A stretch of DNA of 64,000 nucleotides from an uncultured delta proteobacterium (GTDB lineage: Bacteria > Desulfobacterota > Desulfobulbia > Desulfobulbales > Desulfocapsaceae), in NCBI GenBank assembly GCA_903875445.1, contig CAIQWD010000113.1, forward strand, positions 1 to 64,000, read 5' to 3'. Below the pieces are notes generated by a model. That model made no database searches, was not told the DNA's origin, and saw only the letters and a list, made by a program, of their open reading frames with translations. Shown here piece by piece: positions 16,963-25,588 of this stretch (position 1 is its first letter; each line of letters opens with the position of its first letter). Position numbers and translations under genes: made by a program.

Positions 16963-18129
16963 TTGACAGTAAAAGATTGTCGGCAAGATGCCGCCTACCA
17001 GGGATTTGAGCAGGGACCGATCCGGCCGCCGAGTGAGGCGGGCAGTCTCCTCATCCGTATCACCCGCAACTGTCCCTGGAATCGCTGCACCTTCTGCCCG
17101 GTGTATAAAGGGCGGGAGTTTTCCCTGCGGGCGGTGGAACATGTACTGGAGGATATCAACCGGGTTCATCGCTATATAGGGGAGATCAGGAAGTGCTCCG
17201 CCGACGGTAAGGTCTATCCGGCTAATATTGCACGACTGCGAGCCATGGACGGGCCAGGTGACCGGGCCGCTTTGAACGCCGCCCTGCAGTGGGCGGCGGG
17301 GGGTATGCGGTCGATCTTCCTCCAGGATGCCAACAGTCTGGTAATCAAGCCGGAACGCTTATTGGCCATTGTCCGCCACCTGAAAGAGTGTTTCCCCTGG
17401 GTTGAGCGAATTACTTCCTACGCCCGGTCGCATACCATCGCCAGGATAAGCGACGACAACCTGCGGCTGCTCTCCGAGGCCGGCCTTTCCCGTATCCATA
17501 TCGGTATGGAATCCGGTTCCGACAAGGTCCTTGCCCGGGTGCAAAAGGGAGTGGATAAAAAGACCCATATCCTCGCCGGGCAAAAGGTCAAGCTGGCCGG
17601 CATGGAACTCTCCGAATATATCATGCCCGGTCTCGGCGGTCGGGAGTTGTCCCTGGAGCACGCCTGGGAAAGTGCCGACGCCCTGAACCAAATCAACCCG
17701 GATTTTATCCGCCTGCGCAGCCTGGCTATCCCCGATCATGTGGCGCTCTATGAAGAATATCAACGCGGCGATTTCGTAAAGCTCACCGACGTGGAGACGG
17801 CCCGGGAACTTCTGGTCTTTCTCCAAACCCTTGATGGGATTACCAGTACGCTAGCCAGCGACCATATCCTCAATCTCTTCGAGGATGTCCAGGGCAGCTA
17901 TCCGGGGGATAAGGACAAAATGGTGAGTATTGTACTCGATTTTCTTGCCATGGAACCAAACGAGCGGATGATCTACCAGGTTGGGCGGCGAATGGGTTTG
18001 TTCCGCGGCACAAGCGATATGGGGAATCCGACCGCACGGCAGCATGTCGAAACCGCCTGCGCCAAGGCCGGCATCAGCCCGGCAACCGTTGATGTGGCGA
18101 TTGACGAAATGATGAAGCGCTTTATTTGA
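16963..18129 (+). CDS. Radical SAM protein, function unknown
   Basis: Protein of 388 residues. The cluster motif is ITRNCPWNRCTFCPVYKG (about residues 31-48), with a four-residue gap between the first two cysteines instead of the usual three. The following TIM-barrel features include FLQDANSLV, ERITSYARSHTIARIS and RIHIGMESGSDKVLARVQKGV, as in Elp3/HemN-like radical SAM proteins. The start appears to be TTG at 16963 with GGGAGAAG upstream. No substrate can be assigned. It may be cotranscribed with the OsmC gene. Confidence 0.8.
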   Translation: MTVKDCRQDAAYQGFEQGPIRPPSEAGSLLIRITRNCPWNRCTFCPVYKGREFSLRAVEHVLEDINRVHRYIGEIRKCSADGKVYPANIARLRAMDGPGDRAALNAALQWAAGGMRSIFLQDANSLVIKPERLLAIVRHLKECFPWVERITSYARSHTIARISDDNLRLLSEAGLSRIHIGMESGSDKVLARVQKGVDKKTHILAGQKVKLAGMELSEYIMPGLGGRELSLEHAWESADALNQINPDFIRLRSLAIPDHVALYEEYQRGDFVKLTDVETARELLVFLQTLDGITSTLASDHILNLFEDVQGSYPGDKDKMVSIVLDFLAMEPNERMIYQVGRRMGLFRGTSDMGNPTARQHVETACAKAGISPATVDVAIDEMMKRFI

Positions 18130-18218
18130 GTTAATATTATTTACAATCTATGCTATCTTTTTTTTATGATGAGTTGGTATGTCTGTCCATTAAACTTAAC
18201 TACCCTTGGCAGCTGATC

Positions 18219-19970
18219 ATGAAAGATACCTCTTGTAAAAAAGCAAAAATCGGTTTTTTCATAACATTTCTTCTTGCGCTCACATTTTGTGCGGAAATCT
18301 CCACGGCTTACGGCGATTTTCAACGCACAAAAATCGCCGTTCTCGATTTTGAACTCATCGGCGACAAGCAGGAAACTGCGGGATTGGGAGTAATAGTCTC
18401 CGAATGGTTTATCACCGGAATTGTAAAATACGGTCGTTTCGATGTCGTCGAACGTGCCATGCTGCAGAAAATCCTGGCGGAGCAAAAGCTTTCGTCTACC
18501 GGCATGATCGACGAGACAAGCGCTGCAACCCTTGGCAAAATACTCGGGGTAAAAGTTATCATCTCCGGTGCAATCGTCAAAATTCGTGACTCCATTGAAA
18601 TAAACTCGCGGGTCATTAATGTCGAAAATGGTTCGATTATTGCCGCAGAAAGCTCGCGCGGCAATGCCAACACTGATTTGCACGTTCTCGTGGATGAACT
18701 GCTGGCAAAAATTCTCGCCAATTTCCCCCTCACGGGCTATGTCGTCAAGAGGAACCCGAAAACAGCGATCATCGATCTTGGTGTCGGTTCCGGCCTGACC
18801 GCCGGCACTGAATTTTATACATATAAGGAAGGGGAGGTCATCAAGCACCCAAAAACTGGAGAAATCCTTGATGTCGAACAGATTATCACCGGCAAGTTGA
18901 TAATAACCAAAGTCAGTCAAAGCATTGCAGAAGGAGAAATCCAAAGCGAAGAGTCGGGTGGTATTCAATACGGACAAATGGTAAAAAGCGTTCAGAAAGA
19001 AGCTTACAAAACTCCAAGCAAAAAACCGGAAAAGTCGGTTGATAAACCAGTAGTTAAGGACAATCCTGCACACCAGGAGGCAGCCCCTCCTGCAGAGATA
19101 GCTAAGAAACCGGAAAAACCGATTGAAAAACCAATAGTTAAGAGCAGTCCTGCACACCAGGAGCCGGCGCCTCCTGCAGACACAACCCAAAAACAGGAAA
19201 AGACAATTCAAAAACAAACGGCAAAGGATATTCCGGCTGTTCAAAAAAATACCGTTGCGCTGGAAAGTCCTTTGGCACCAGTGGGGCAAACTCAAGAAAA
19301 GGGAAAGTTGGAAAAGAAAGAGGCGAGTACCCCATTGCCGTTTCAACCGGCAATTGCGAATAATAAATCAACCCAGAAAGCCAGCCCCCCGCCGGAATCT
19401 CTCGGTCCCCCTACACCACCAAAGCCGGCCCCAGCATCCGCAACAACGGAGCAACAACCGGCCAGTTCGTCGCAGGTCAACCAGGCAGCAACGAACGATA
19501 GATCGCAACGAGGGTATAATGTAGCAATATTTCCATTCGAAATGTCTGGTGATGCTACTCCGTATTCCGGCGTACTCGCTGAAAGAATTTCTTCTCGAAT
19601 CGGTGAGACGCCCGGACTTACCTTGACAAAATCCTCCTATAAACAAAAAGGAGTTGAGATCATAACTGGTGTCAACGCGAGAAACCTCTTTTCCGGCTCG
19701 TCCCCTGATCTGACTCTCCTGTCGAAAAAAGGTGTAGAGCTCGGCATCAACCTCGCCATTCTTGGCAGCATGAACATTCACTGCAAAGATTCGAGTATGG
19801 GCAGCAACAACTGTGACATCCGGAATTTGGAGGTCTTTATTATCAATTTGACAACCGGAAAAGTATATCGCCATGCCGCCAGCACAGGGTCTCGAGCGAC
19901 TACAGAGGATGCCATAGATGAGGCATGCAAAGGTGTCTTCGCAAAATTCAATGCCGACAGACCTAGGTAG
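18219..19970 (+). CDS. CsgG/FlgO-like exported protein with Pro/Lys repeat linker
   Basis: Exported protein of about 583 residues. A signal peptide (IGFFITFLLALTFCAEISTAYG) precedes a CsgG/FlgO-like domain (about 30-265: KIAVLDFELIG, VVERAMLQKILAEQKLS, LGKILGVKVIISGAI). Then comes a disordered Lys/Pro/Glu linker with 28-residue tandem repeats. A second domain with the same opening pattern follows (NVAIFPFEMSG... LAILGSMNIH, about 430-583). CsgG-type domains form periplasmic or outer-membrane assemblies. The two-domain layout suggests a bridging or peptidoglycan-spanning role, which is inferred. The ATG at 18219 is chosen because it starts the signal peptide; no strong ribosome binding site is seen. 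Confidence 0.7.
   Translation: MKDTSCKKAKIGFFITFLLALTFCAEISTAYGDFQRTKIAVLDFELIGDKQETAGLGVIVSEWFITGIVKYGRFDVVERAMLQKILAEQKLSSTGMIDETSAATLGKILGVKVIISGAIVKIRDSIEINSRVINVENGSIIAAESSRGNANTDLHVLVDELLAKILANFPLTGYVVKRNPKTAIIDLGVGSGLTAGTEFYTYKEGEVIKHPKTGEILDVEQIITGKLIITKVSQSIAEGEIQSEESGGIQYGQMVKSVQKEAYKTPSKKPEKSVDKPVVKDNPAHQEAAPPAEIAKKPEKPIEKPIVKSSPAHQEPAPPADTTQKQEKTIQKQTAKDIPAVQKNTVALESPLAPVGQTQEKGKLEKKEASTPLPFQPAIANNKSTQKASPPPESLGPPTPPKPAPASATTEQQPASSSQVNQAATNDRSQRGYNVAIFPFEMSGDATPYSGVLAERISSRIGETPGLTLTKSSYKQKGVEIITGVNARNLFSGSSPDLTLLSKKGVELGINLAILGSMNIHCKDSSMGSNNCDIRNLEVFIINLTTGKVYRHAASTGSRATTEDAIDEACKGVFAKFNADRPR
19020..19250 (+). repeat. Degenerate 84-bp tandem repeat in the linker of the CsgG-like gene
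   Basis: Units begin at 19020, 19104 and 19188. The first two encode KKPEK(S/P)(V/I)(D/E)KP(V/I)VK followed by (D/S)(N/S)PAHQE(A/P)APPA. The third is diverged and partial (QKQEKTIQKQTAKDIPAVQ). Lysine/proline-rich repeats of this type form extended spacers. Confidence 0.75.
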
Positions 19971-20001
19971 CCGTTGCCCCAACCCTGTTATTCCGAGGAG
20001 A

Positions 20002-21174
20002 CTATGGGCAAACCGTGTCAACAGCCGTGAACAGGCCATTCTCGTCTATTTTTATAAGAACGGTGCACTTTGCCGGGTCGCCGGTTCCATGATATTCTAA
20101 TGTGCCGGTCACACCCTCAAACTTTTTCATTCCGGCTATTTGGGCTCTGAGGTTCACCCTGTCTTCAAGAAGATTGCCGGTCAATCCTCCGGTTTCTTGA
20201 AGGGCCTGGCCAATCAATTTGACCGCGTCATAGGTGAGCGCAGCTACTTCATCGGGGATCTTATTGTAGGCTTTTTGATAGTCCTCGATAAAAACCTTGG
20301 CCTTACCTTTGGCACCGCCCGGTGCAAAGTTTCCAGTGAAAGTCAATCCCTTACAATCATTACCACAGAGGCTCATGAGATCACCGCCCGACCAGGAATT
20401 GGAGCCGGTTATCGGTTTGTTCCATCCCATTTTTCTTGCCTGGCGAACGATGAGAGGAATCTCTTCATAGTGCTGCGGGGTATACAAGAATTCGGCACCG
20501 GATCCGATGACGTTTCGCATTTGTTTGCTGAAATCGGTGTCGCCGGTACGGAAGGTTTCAAACGCAACTACCGATCCGGCTCCGTTGGTTTCCTCAAATA
20601 TTTTTTTGAAGGCCTTGGCCATGCCGGTGGGGTAAGGACTTACTTCATCGTAGATGACGGCAGCCTTCGTTGCTTTCCATTCCTTGGCGGCGAATTTGGT
20701 GGTTGCTACCGCTTGGATATCAGGCAACACCGGCATCCGAAAAACAAAAGGTCGGTTAAGGGTTGTCAGTGGCGAGGTGGACCAAGGGGTGACCATCGGG
20801 GTTTTGAACGAGTTTGCTACCTCGCCGACGGCAATTGCCCGATCACTGCTCTGAGGACCGACAATGGCCATTACTTTGTCCTGGGTTATCAATTTCAGGG
20901 CGTTGGTACCTGCGGATGATCGGTTTGAGGTGTTGTCGACGAAGACAAATTCAAGGGTGTAGGCTTTGTCGCCAATCTTGAGACCACCGGCGGCATTAGC
21001 CTCACGCTGGGCCAATTCGGCCCCGTTTTTTGTGCTGATGCCGACATTGGCGAAACTGCCGCTCGTGCTCGAACTGATGCCGAGTTTCACGACGCCATCC
21101 GCCGCGAAAAGGAGATGAGGTACTATGAGTAGAGTAAACACAGCCAGAAAGCCAATCGCATGGTGTTGTTTCAT
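20002..21174 (-). CDS. Branched-chain amino acid-type ABC transporter substrate-binding protein
   Basis: Periplasmic type I binding protein (LivK/LivJ family) of about 390 residues. The signal peptide GFLAVFTLLIVPHLLFA is followed by VKLGISSSTSGSFANVGISTKNGAELAQREANAAGGL, the family's opening strand and loop. IVGPQSSDRAIAVGEVAN and the final TGTLEYHGTGDPAK are also typical. No permease or ATPase genes adjoin it, so it is an orphan binding protein; the ligand could be an amino acid, amide or aromatic acid. The ATG at 21174 fits the AGGAG seven bases upstream better than the one at 21180. Confidence 0.87.
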   Translation of the reverse strand: MKQHHAIGFLAVFTLLIVPHLLFAADGVVKLGISSSTSGSFANVGISTKNGAELAQREANAAGGLKIGDKAYTLEFVFVDNTSNRSSAGTNALKLITQDKVMAIVGPQSSDRAIAVGEVANSFKTPMVTPWSTSPLTTLNRPFVFRMPVLPDIQAVATTKFAAKEWKATKAAVIYDEVSPYPTGMAKAFKKIFEETNGAGSVVAFETFRTGDTDFSKQMRNVIGSGAEFLYTPQHYEEIPLIVRQARKMGWNKPITGSNSWSGGDLMSLCGNDCKGLTFTGNFAPGGAKGKAKVFIEDYQKAYNKIPDEVAALTYDAVKLIGQALQETGGLTGNLLEDRVNLRAQIAGMKKFEGVTGTLEYHGTGDPAKCTVLIKIDENGLFTAVDTVCP

Positions 21175-21264
21175 TATCATTCTCCTGTTAATAAAAATGT
21201 CAAAAATGGCCGAAAGCGCATGCTCGGTTACGACAAAACTTTCCGAGCGGCAGGGAGGAAAAGA

Positions 21265-21960
21265 TTAATCAATCCTTTTCTTCGGTCTGCCCGGGCCTCG
21301 GAACTCAATGCGTTTTCCTACTTTTGCTTCAATTTCTTCGATAAATTTGTCGCTGCCGGTCAATTGGCCTCGTTGTATAGCTCCTCGTATCTGCTCGATT
21401 TCTCCATCTGGAACTGCAGCTAAGATATAATCCCTGTATTTTTTCTGGCGTTTTTTGGCGGTGGTTGCGAGTCCCAGATATCCTGAATCAAGATCCAGCC
21501 AGGCAAGGTCCGTTATTCCGGCTTTGGCTCGAAAACTCGACCATCGGTAGTCCTCGGGGGCGGCAACCATCCCGGCGCGTAGCGCATTCAGTTCAACATA
21601 TCGACAACACGGTAAAAGATATTCCTTGGTACTGATCGGGCTCGATTTATAGCGGCCTTCCCATAAGGTGCCGCTTCGTTTCTCAATCTTGTTTGCATGC
21701 CTTGTCTGCCGTCCGGCAATCCGCTTCATCAACATAGCCAAGTTGCGCCCATTCGCACCAGGGTCGATAATCAAGTGCACATGGTTTGTCATCAGACAGT
21801 ATGCATACACTTTACAGCCTAAGGTGTCTTTCCATTCTCGGAGGTTATCAAGGTAGAACAGGTAGTCGCCATCGGAGCTGAAAACCGTTTGTCGATTGTG
21901 GCCCCGTTGGATGATGTGGTGCGGGAAGCCATCGATTATGATCCTTGCGTTTCTTGGCAT
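21265..21960 (-). mobile_element. REP-associated tyrosine transposase (RAYT), IS200-like Y1 family
   Basis: Protein of 231 residues with the Y1_Tnp fold. The opening PRNARIIIDGFPHHIIQRGHNRQTVF and the HUH motif TNHVHLII are family signatures. The catalytic tyrosine region is in KEYLLPCCRYVELNALRAGMV, and YRWSSFRA is also present. The C-terminal basic tail (EFRGPGRPKKR) is common in RAYTs. These single-copy transposases handle REP hairpins rather than moving as complete insertion sequences. No flanking inverted repeats typical of an IS were found. Confidence 0.88.
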
Positions 21961-22166
21961 GGGGTATCAGTACCATATCTCCCCTGAATGATCAATCGCC
22001 TTAATATGTCTGTCCCCTTTCGTTAATCCATTTTATCCCATCTTGACCCACCAATCAAAATATATTGTGCCGTAGAGTATAAAATGCTTTAAACCTAGAA
22101 AATTCGTCACTTTGTTATTTTACGAAGGATTTTTATTAATTAATTGAAATTGCGTAGATATTGTTC

Positions 22167-22194
22167 TTGACATGGATGTCGATTTTGATATATA
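22167..22194 (+). promoter_or_regulatory. Sigma-70 promoter of mraZ
   Basis: TTGACA (22167-22172) and TATATA (22189-22194) are separated by 16 bases. Between it and the mraZ ATG (22234), GG-containing units recur every 10-11 bases (GGTGTATAAT, GGGTGTATAT, GGAATAAAAT), reminiscent of the direct repeats to which MraZ binds. Confidence 0.55.
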
Positions 22195-22233
22195 TGGACT
22201 AAAAAGGTGTATAATGGGTGTATATGGAATAAA

Positions 22234-22692
22234 ATGGCAGTCAGCAGATTTAGAAGCAAATACGATCACACGATCGACGAAAAGGGGCGGCTGAGTTTTC
22301 CCAGTCGCTTCAGAGAGGTGCTGCGCGAGTATGAATCGGAGATTCTTATTGCTATCCCTTGGGGCAATCATTTGCGAGCCTATCCCCTTTCGGAGTGGGA
22401 GAGCCTGGAGAACAAGTTGCAGGCCGAGGATAGGGATCAGTCCGAAGATTTGGACAAGATTCTCAGGTATTTCGAGTCGGAAAGTTTTGAAATTGTTGTG
22501 GATAAGCAGGGGCGGATTCTGCTCCCGCCGGCACTGAGAACCGAACTGGGTCTGAAAAAGGATATTGTCCTGATAGGAATGATCGATCGGGTTGAGATCT
22601 GGGACAAAGATGTATGGAATGTCGAACGCAAGGTCGGTCGCGAACATTTTGGAGAGCTTAAAGCGAGCATCAAGAAGAAGGGTATCCTCTGA
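22234..22692 (+). CDS. mraZ: Transcriptional regulator MraZ
   Basis: Protein of 152 residues with two SpoVT/AbrB-like repeats: FRSKYDHTIDEKGRLSFPSRFREVL near the N-terminus and FEIVVDKQGRILLPPALRTELGL at about residues 85-107. MraZ forms oligomeric rings, binds repeats upstream of its own promoter and controls the division and cell-wall cluster. The start at MAVSRF follows the direct repeats upstream. Normally rsmH (mraW) follows immediately; here an ftsL-like gene comes next and then the cluster ends, so the locus is a detached piece of the dcw operon. Confidence 0.92.
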   Translation: MAVSRFRSKYDHTIDEKGRLSFPSRFREVLREYESEILIAIPWGNHLRAYPLSEWESLENKLQAEDRDQSEDLDKILRYFESESFEIVVDKQGRILLPPALRTELGLKKDIVLIGMIDRVEIWDKDVWNVERKVGREHFGELKASIKKKGIL

Positions 22693-22791
22693 CATACCCG
22701 ACAGGGGATAGCTACACTTCCAGGTTAACATGTCCTGGTAACAGTTTTGCGGTTTGCTGAAAAATGGGCAATAATCAATGAGGAGACGGAA

Positions 22792-23157
22792 ATGAATTTT
22801 CATAACCCGGCCCAACCTTATTTTCGGACGGGGGCAGATTCGCGCATTCACAAGCAGTTAGGTAAACAGAAGGTTTTCTCTCTGTCGGGCGACAGAAAAT
22901 TATGGCTCTTGGTCGTGAAGATGCTGCTTGTTATCTGTCCGATGTTACTGGCGGTGAATCTGTGGCTTGTCTCTTCCACCAATAATCTTGAACAATCCGT
23001 GCAGGCGGTTCTCAAGGTCCGTCATGAACTCATCGAGAGTCGGATGAAACTGAAAGCAAAGAGCGCCCATTTGTTTTCACCCGAACGGGTACGGATAATT
23101 GCCGAGGAGCAATTATCCCTCCATGTTCCGGAAAAGGAGCAGGTTATGTTTTTTTAG
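22792..23157 (+). CDS. ftsL: FtsL-like cell division protein
   Basis: Bitopic membrane protein of 121 residues. A cytoplasmic basic N-terminus (about 1-40) is followed by one membrane span (LLVVKMLLVICPMLLAVNLWLV, about 40-60). A periplasmic helical segment follows, with heptad-like spacing and the closing VRIIAEEQLSLHVPEKEQVMFF. That size, topology and position after mraZ fit FtsL, which scaffolds FtsB and FtsQ at the septum. Sequence conservation of FtsL is low, so the assignment leans on topology and context. GAGGAGACGG precedes the ATG at 22792. Confidence 0.7.
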   Translation: MNFHNPAQPYFRTGADSRIHKQLGKQKVFSLSGDRKLWLLVVKMLLVICPMLLAVNLWLVSSTNNLEQSVQAVLKVRHELIESRMKLKAKSAHLFSPERVRIIAEEQLSLHVPEKEQVMFF

Positions 23158-23179
23158 GGGACGTTGAGAAATAACTGGT

Positions 23180-23740
23180 TTATGCCTTCAACCGGTTATT
23201 CAACAAGCGTTTTTCAGCTCTTCGAGTAAAAAAGATGGAGAGAATTTTCAGGGAAATTACATAGACCAAGATTCCCGATATCGCCCCAATCTCCAGGCTG
23301 CCGATGAATAACGGGATATAAATCTCCTTGCCCATATTCAGTCCGGCAAGAAGCTGTTCCTTGATATTCCAATATTCCAAGTGGGTCATGGTATGGGCGA
23401 TCTCGGAAAAGAGCGCTGACACCTCGGCTAAGGGAGGGCCTGGCAAGATCATTGAGCCCAGCCAGTAACTGCATGCATACGTGAAGCCGACGGTGACCGG
23501 ATTTGTGACCATCGTCGGAATTATTGCCGCCGCGCGGTTCACCTTGAAGAGCGTGGCAAGAATAACGGCCAGGAAGATCTGGATACCTTCGGTTGGGGTA
23601 AGAGCAATGAGGGTACCAATCCCAAGCCCGCCGGCAATAGCCCGAGGTGAACTGCTGAGCGACAGGAACCACCGGAAAACCGGGCGCAGCTTCAAGAGAA
23701 GGTTGCGCTTATTTTTTTTCGGGAGGAGGAGTTCAGGCAC
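23180..23740 (-). CDS. DUF2062 membrane protein
   Basis: Protein of 186 residues with several hydrophobic segments and the DUF2062 core: SSPRAIAGGLGIGTLIALTPTEGIQIFLAVILATLFKVNRAAAIIPTMVTNPVT. The family is inner-membrane and of unknown function, sometimes fused to glycosyltransferases. The start appears to be a GTG at 23740 with a weak ribosome binding site. It is convergent with ftsL, 22 bases away. Confidence 0.8.
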   Translation of the reverse strand: MPELLLPKKNKRNLLLKLRPVFRWFLSLSSSPRAIAGGLGIGTLIALTPTEGIQIFLAVILATLFKVNRAAAIIPTMVTNPVTVGFTYACSYWLGSMILPGPPLAEVSALFSEIAHTMTHLEYWNIKEQLLAGLNMGKEIYIPLFIGSLEIGAISGILVYVISLKILSIFFTRRAEKRLLNNRLKA

Positions 23741-23904
23741 GGTTTTGTGGTGGTCCGAGGATTATCGTTCTTGCCCAGCATTTTTCCGGCAAAGAGTACA
23801 GCACTTCTATAAGAAAAGTATATGCTTTTTGTGCGACGGCGGTCAAATGTCTTTGACATGCCTTTTTTGCGGCGAAAGAGACGAGTGGCTTGTAAGACCG
23901 CGCT

Positions 23905-24933
23905 TCAGCGGACGATGCCGGAATTGTTGCTCGCCAGAAACCGGTCAAGTTCGGTGAGGCTGAACATCGAGTTATCGCCAGGCGTAGTCATGGTAAGCGC
24001 GCCGTGGACGACGCCGTAGTCGATGGATTTTTGTGGGGTAAGATTGGCCAGGAGGCCATGGATGATGCCGGCGGCGAAGGCATCGCCGCCGCCGACCCGG
24101 TCGAGGATCTCCAGGGCGGGAAAGCGGAGGCCCTCGTAAAACCGGCCCTTATGCCACAACAGGCCGCTCCAGTCGTTGCAGGTGGCGGTCCTGACGATAC
24201 GCATGGTGGTGGCGATGGTGGTCAGTTGCGGGTATTCGCCGGCGGTCTTCTCTATCGCCAGGCGGAAGGGTTTCGGGTCGAGGTCGGAGGGGATGGAGTC
24301 GAGAGATTCAACCCCGAACAACACATCGACATGGGGCAAAATGGTTCGGTTGACCTCCTCTGCCCTCATTTTGCCGCCGAACCTCTGCCACAGGGAGGAG
24401 CGATAGTTGAGGTCATAGGAGACGGTAGCACCGTGCCGCTTCGCTGCTGCCATGGCCTCGATGATCACCTCGGGGGAGGATGGCGACAGCCCGGCCATGA
24501 TTCCGCCGCTATGAAACCAGCGAACCTGGTGTTCGGAAAAGATGTGCGGCCAATCGATATCGCCCGGTTGCAGTTGCGAGATGGTGCTATGCCCTCGGTC
24601 CGACACCCCGAGTGCCGGTCGCAGGCCGAAACCCCGTTCGAGAAAGTAGATACCGTTGCGGCACGACTCACCGATGCCGTCGTCGGCCACCCAGCGAATA
24701 AGTCCGGTTTCCACACCGCCTGCGGCAATACGGTTTTTGACCAGTTGGCCCACCGCGTTATCGACGAGTGCGGTGATGACCGCGGTGCGCCGTCCGAAAC
24801 ACCTGCTTAAGCCTCGGGCCACATTGTATTCGCCGCCACCCTCCCAGACCTTGAAACTCTCGGCCTCGGCGATGCGGGTCGGACCCGGATCGAAACGCAA
24901 CATCACCTCACCCAGGGCAAGAAGGTCGATCAT
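23905..24933 (-). CDS. kdgK: 2-dehydro-3-deoxygluconokinase (PfkB family)
   Basis: Sugar kinase of 342 residues that would phosphorylate 2-keto-3-deoxygluconate (KDG) to KDPG. The N-terminal LLALGEVMLRFDP and GGGEYNVARGLSR are the PfkB substrate-binding motif, and the C-terminal DRVGGGDAFAAGIIHGL is the anion hole with the catalytic Asp. It is last in the uronate operon. Its ATG at 24933 overlaps the eda stop (ATGA), giving translational coupling with the next enzyme of the pathway. A GTG at 24939 is an alternative start. Confidence 0.9.
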   Translation of the reverse strand: MIDLLALGEVMLRFDPGPTRIAEAESFKVWEGGGEYNVARGLSRCFGRRTAVITALVDNAVGQLVKNRIAAGGVETGLIRWVADDGIGESCRNGIYFLERGFGLRPALGVSDRGHSTISQLQPGDIDWPHIFSEHQVRWFHSGGIMAGLSPSSPEVIIEAMAAAKRHGATVSYDLNYRSSLWQRFGGKMRAEEVNRTILPHVDVLFGVESLDSIPSDLDPKPFRLAIEKTAGEYPQLTTIATTMRIVRTATCNDWSGLLWHKGRFYEGLRFPALEILDRVGGGDAFAAGIIHGLLANLTPQKSIDYGVVHGALTMTTPGDNSMFSLTELDRFLASNNSGIVR

Positions 24934-25568
24934 AAGCACCTCGTTGGACTATTCTCAAGCAGTTGCACCGCCCTGGCAATTTCTTGGCGTATTTCGGTAA
25001 ATTTCTTCTCTTTCAGCCACCCTGTCTTCACCAGCCAGCTGCCGCCGCAGGCGACCACCTGCGGTAAGGCCAGATAATTGAGGAGGTTGTCGGCGGTGAT
25101 CCCGCCGGTCGGCATAAAGTGCATGGCCTGAAAGACTGCGGTAAGGGTTACGAGCATTTTCACCCCGCCGAGTTGTTCGGCCGGAAAAAACTTCACCGTG
25201 TCAAGCCCCCTTTCCATGGCCATCTGGATTTCCGTCGGCGTGGCGCAGCCGGGGATTACTGGAATTTTCGCGGCAAGGCACCAGTCCACCAGGATGGGGC
25301 TCATACCGGGAGAGACGATGAAGCGCGCGCCGCAATCGACGGCGGCTTTCGCCTGGTCAAGAGTCAGAACGGTGCCGGCGCCGACCATGAGATCCGACCG
25401 CGCCGCCATAGTCTTTATGGCCGCCAGCGCTTCCTCGGTGCGCAGGGTGATCTCGACAGAGGATAAACCACCGGCGACGATGGCATCGGCAAGGGGCGTT
25501 GCCAGCCCCGCGTCGTCGATGACCACCACCGGCACCAGTCGGATCTTTTTCAGTTCCTCAAAAAACAA
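24930..25568 (-). CDS. eda: 2-keto-3-deoxy-6-phosphogluconate aldolase
   Basis: Class I aldolase of 212 residues that splits KDPG into pyruvate and glyceraldehyde 3-phosphate. Visible family segments are VVVIDDAG, GGLSSVEITLRTEEALAAI, VGAGTVLT, FIVSPGMSP, IPGCATPTEI and VKFFPAEQLGG with the Schiff-base lysine, then MPTGGI. The start is TTG at 25568, preceded by AAGGAG at seven bases; a longer open frame to 25772 overlaps the regulator gene and is not family-like. It is coupled to kdgK. Confidence 0.92.
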   Translation of the reverse strand: MFFEELKKIRLVPVVVIDDAGLATPLADAIVAGGLSSVEITLRTEEALAAIKTMAARSDLMVGAGTVLTLDQAKAAVDCGARFIVSPGMSPILVDWCLAAKIPVIPGCATPTEIQMAMERGLDTVKFFPAEQLGGVKMLVTLTAVFQAMHFMPTGGITADNLLNYLALPQVVACGGSWLVKTGWLKEKKFTEIRQEIARAVQLLENSPTRCL

Positions 25569-25588
25569 AGGGATTCTCCTTAAAAGAG

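Noticed and set aside
19020-19250. CRISPR-like array
   Set aside because: The repeats are tandem, coding and without spacers.
21265-21960. A complete insertion sequence around the RAYT gene
   Set aside because: No flanking inverted repeats, target duplication or accessory genes are visible; RAYTs are usually single-copy host genes.
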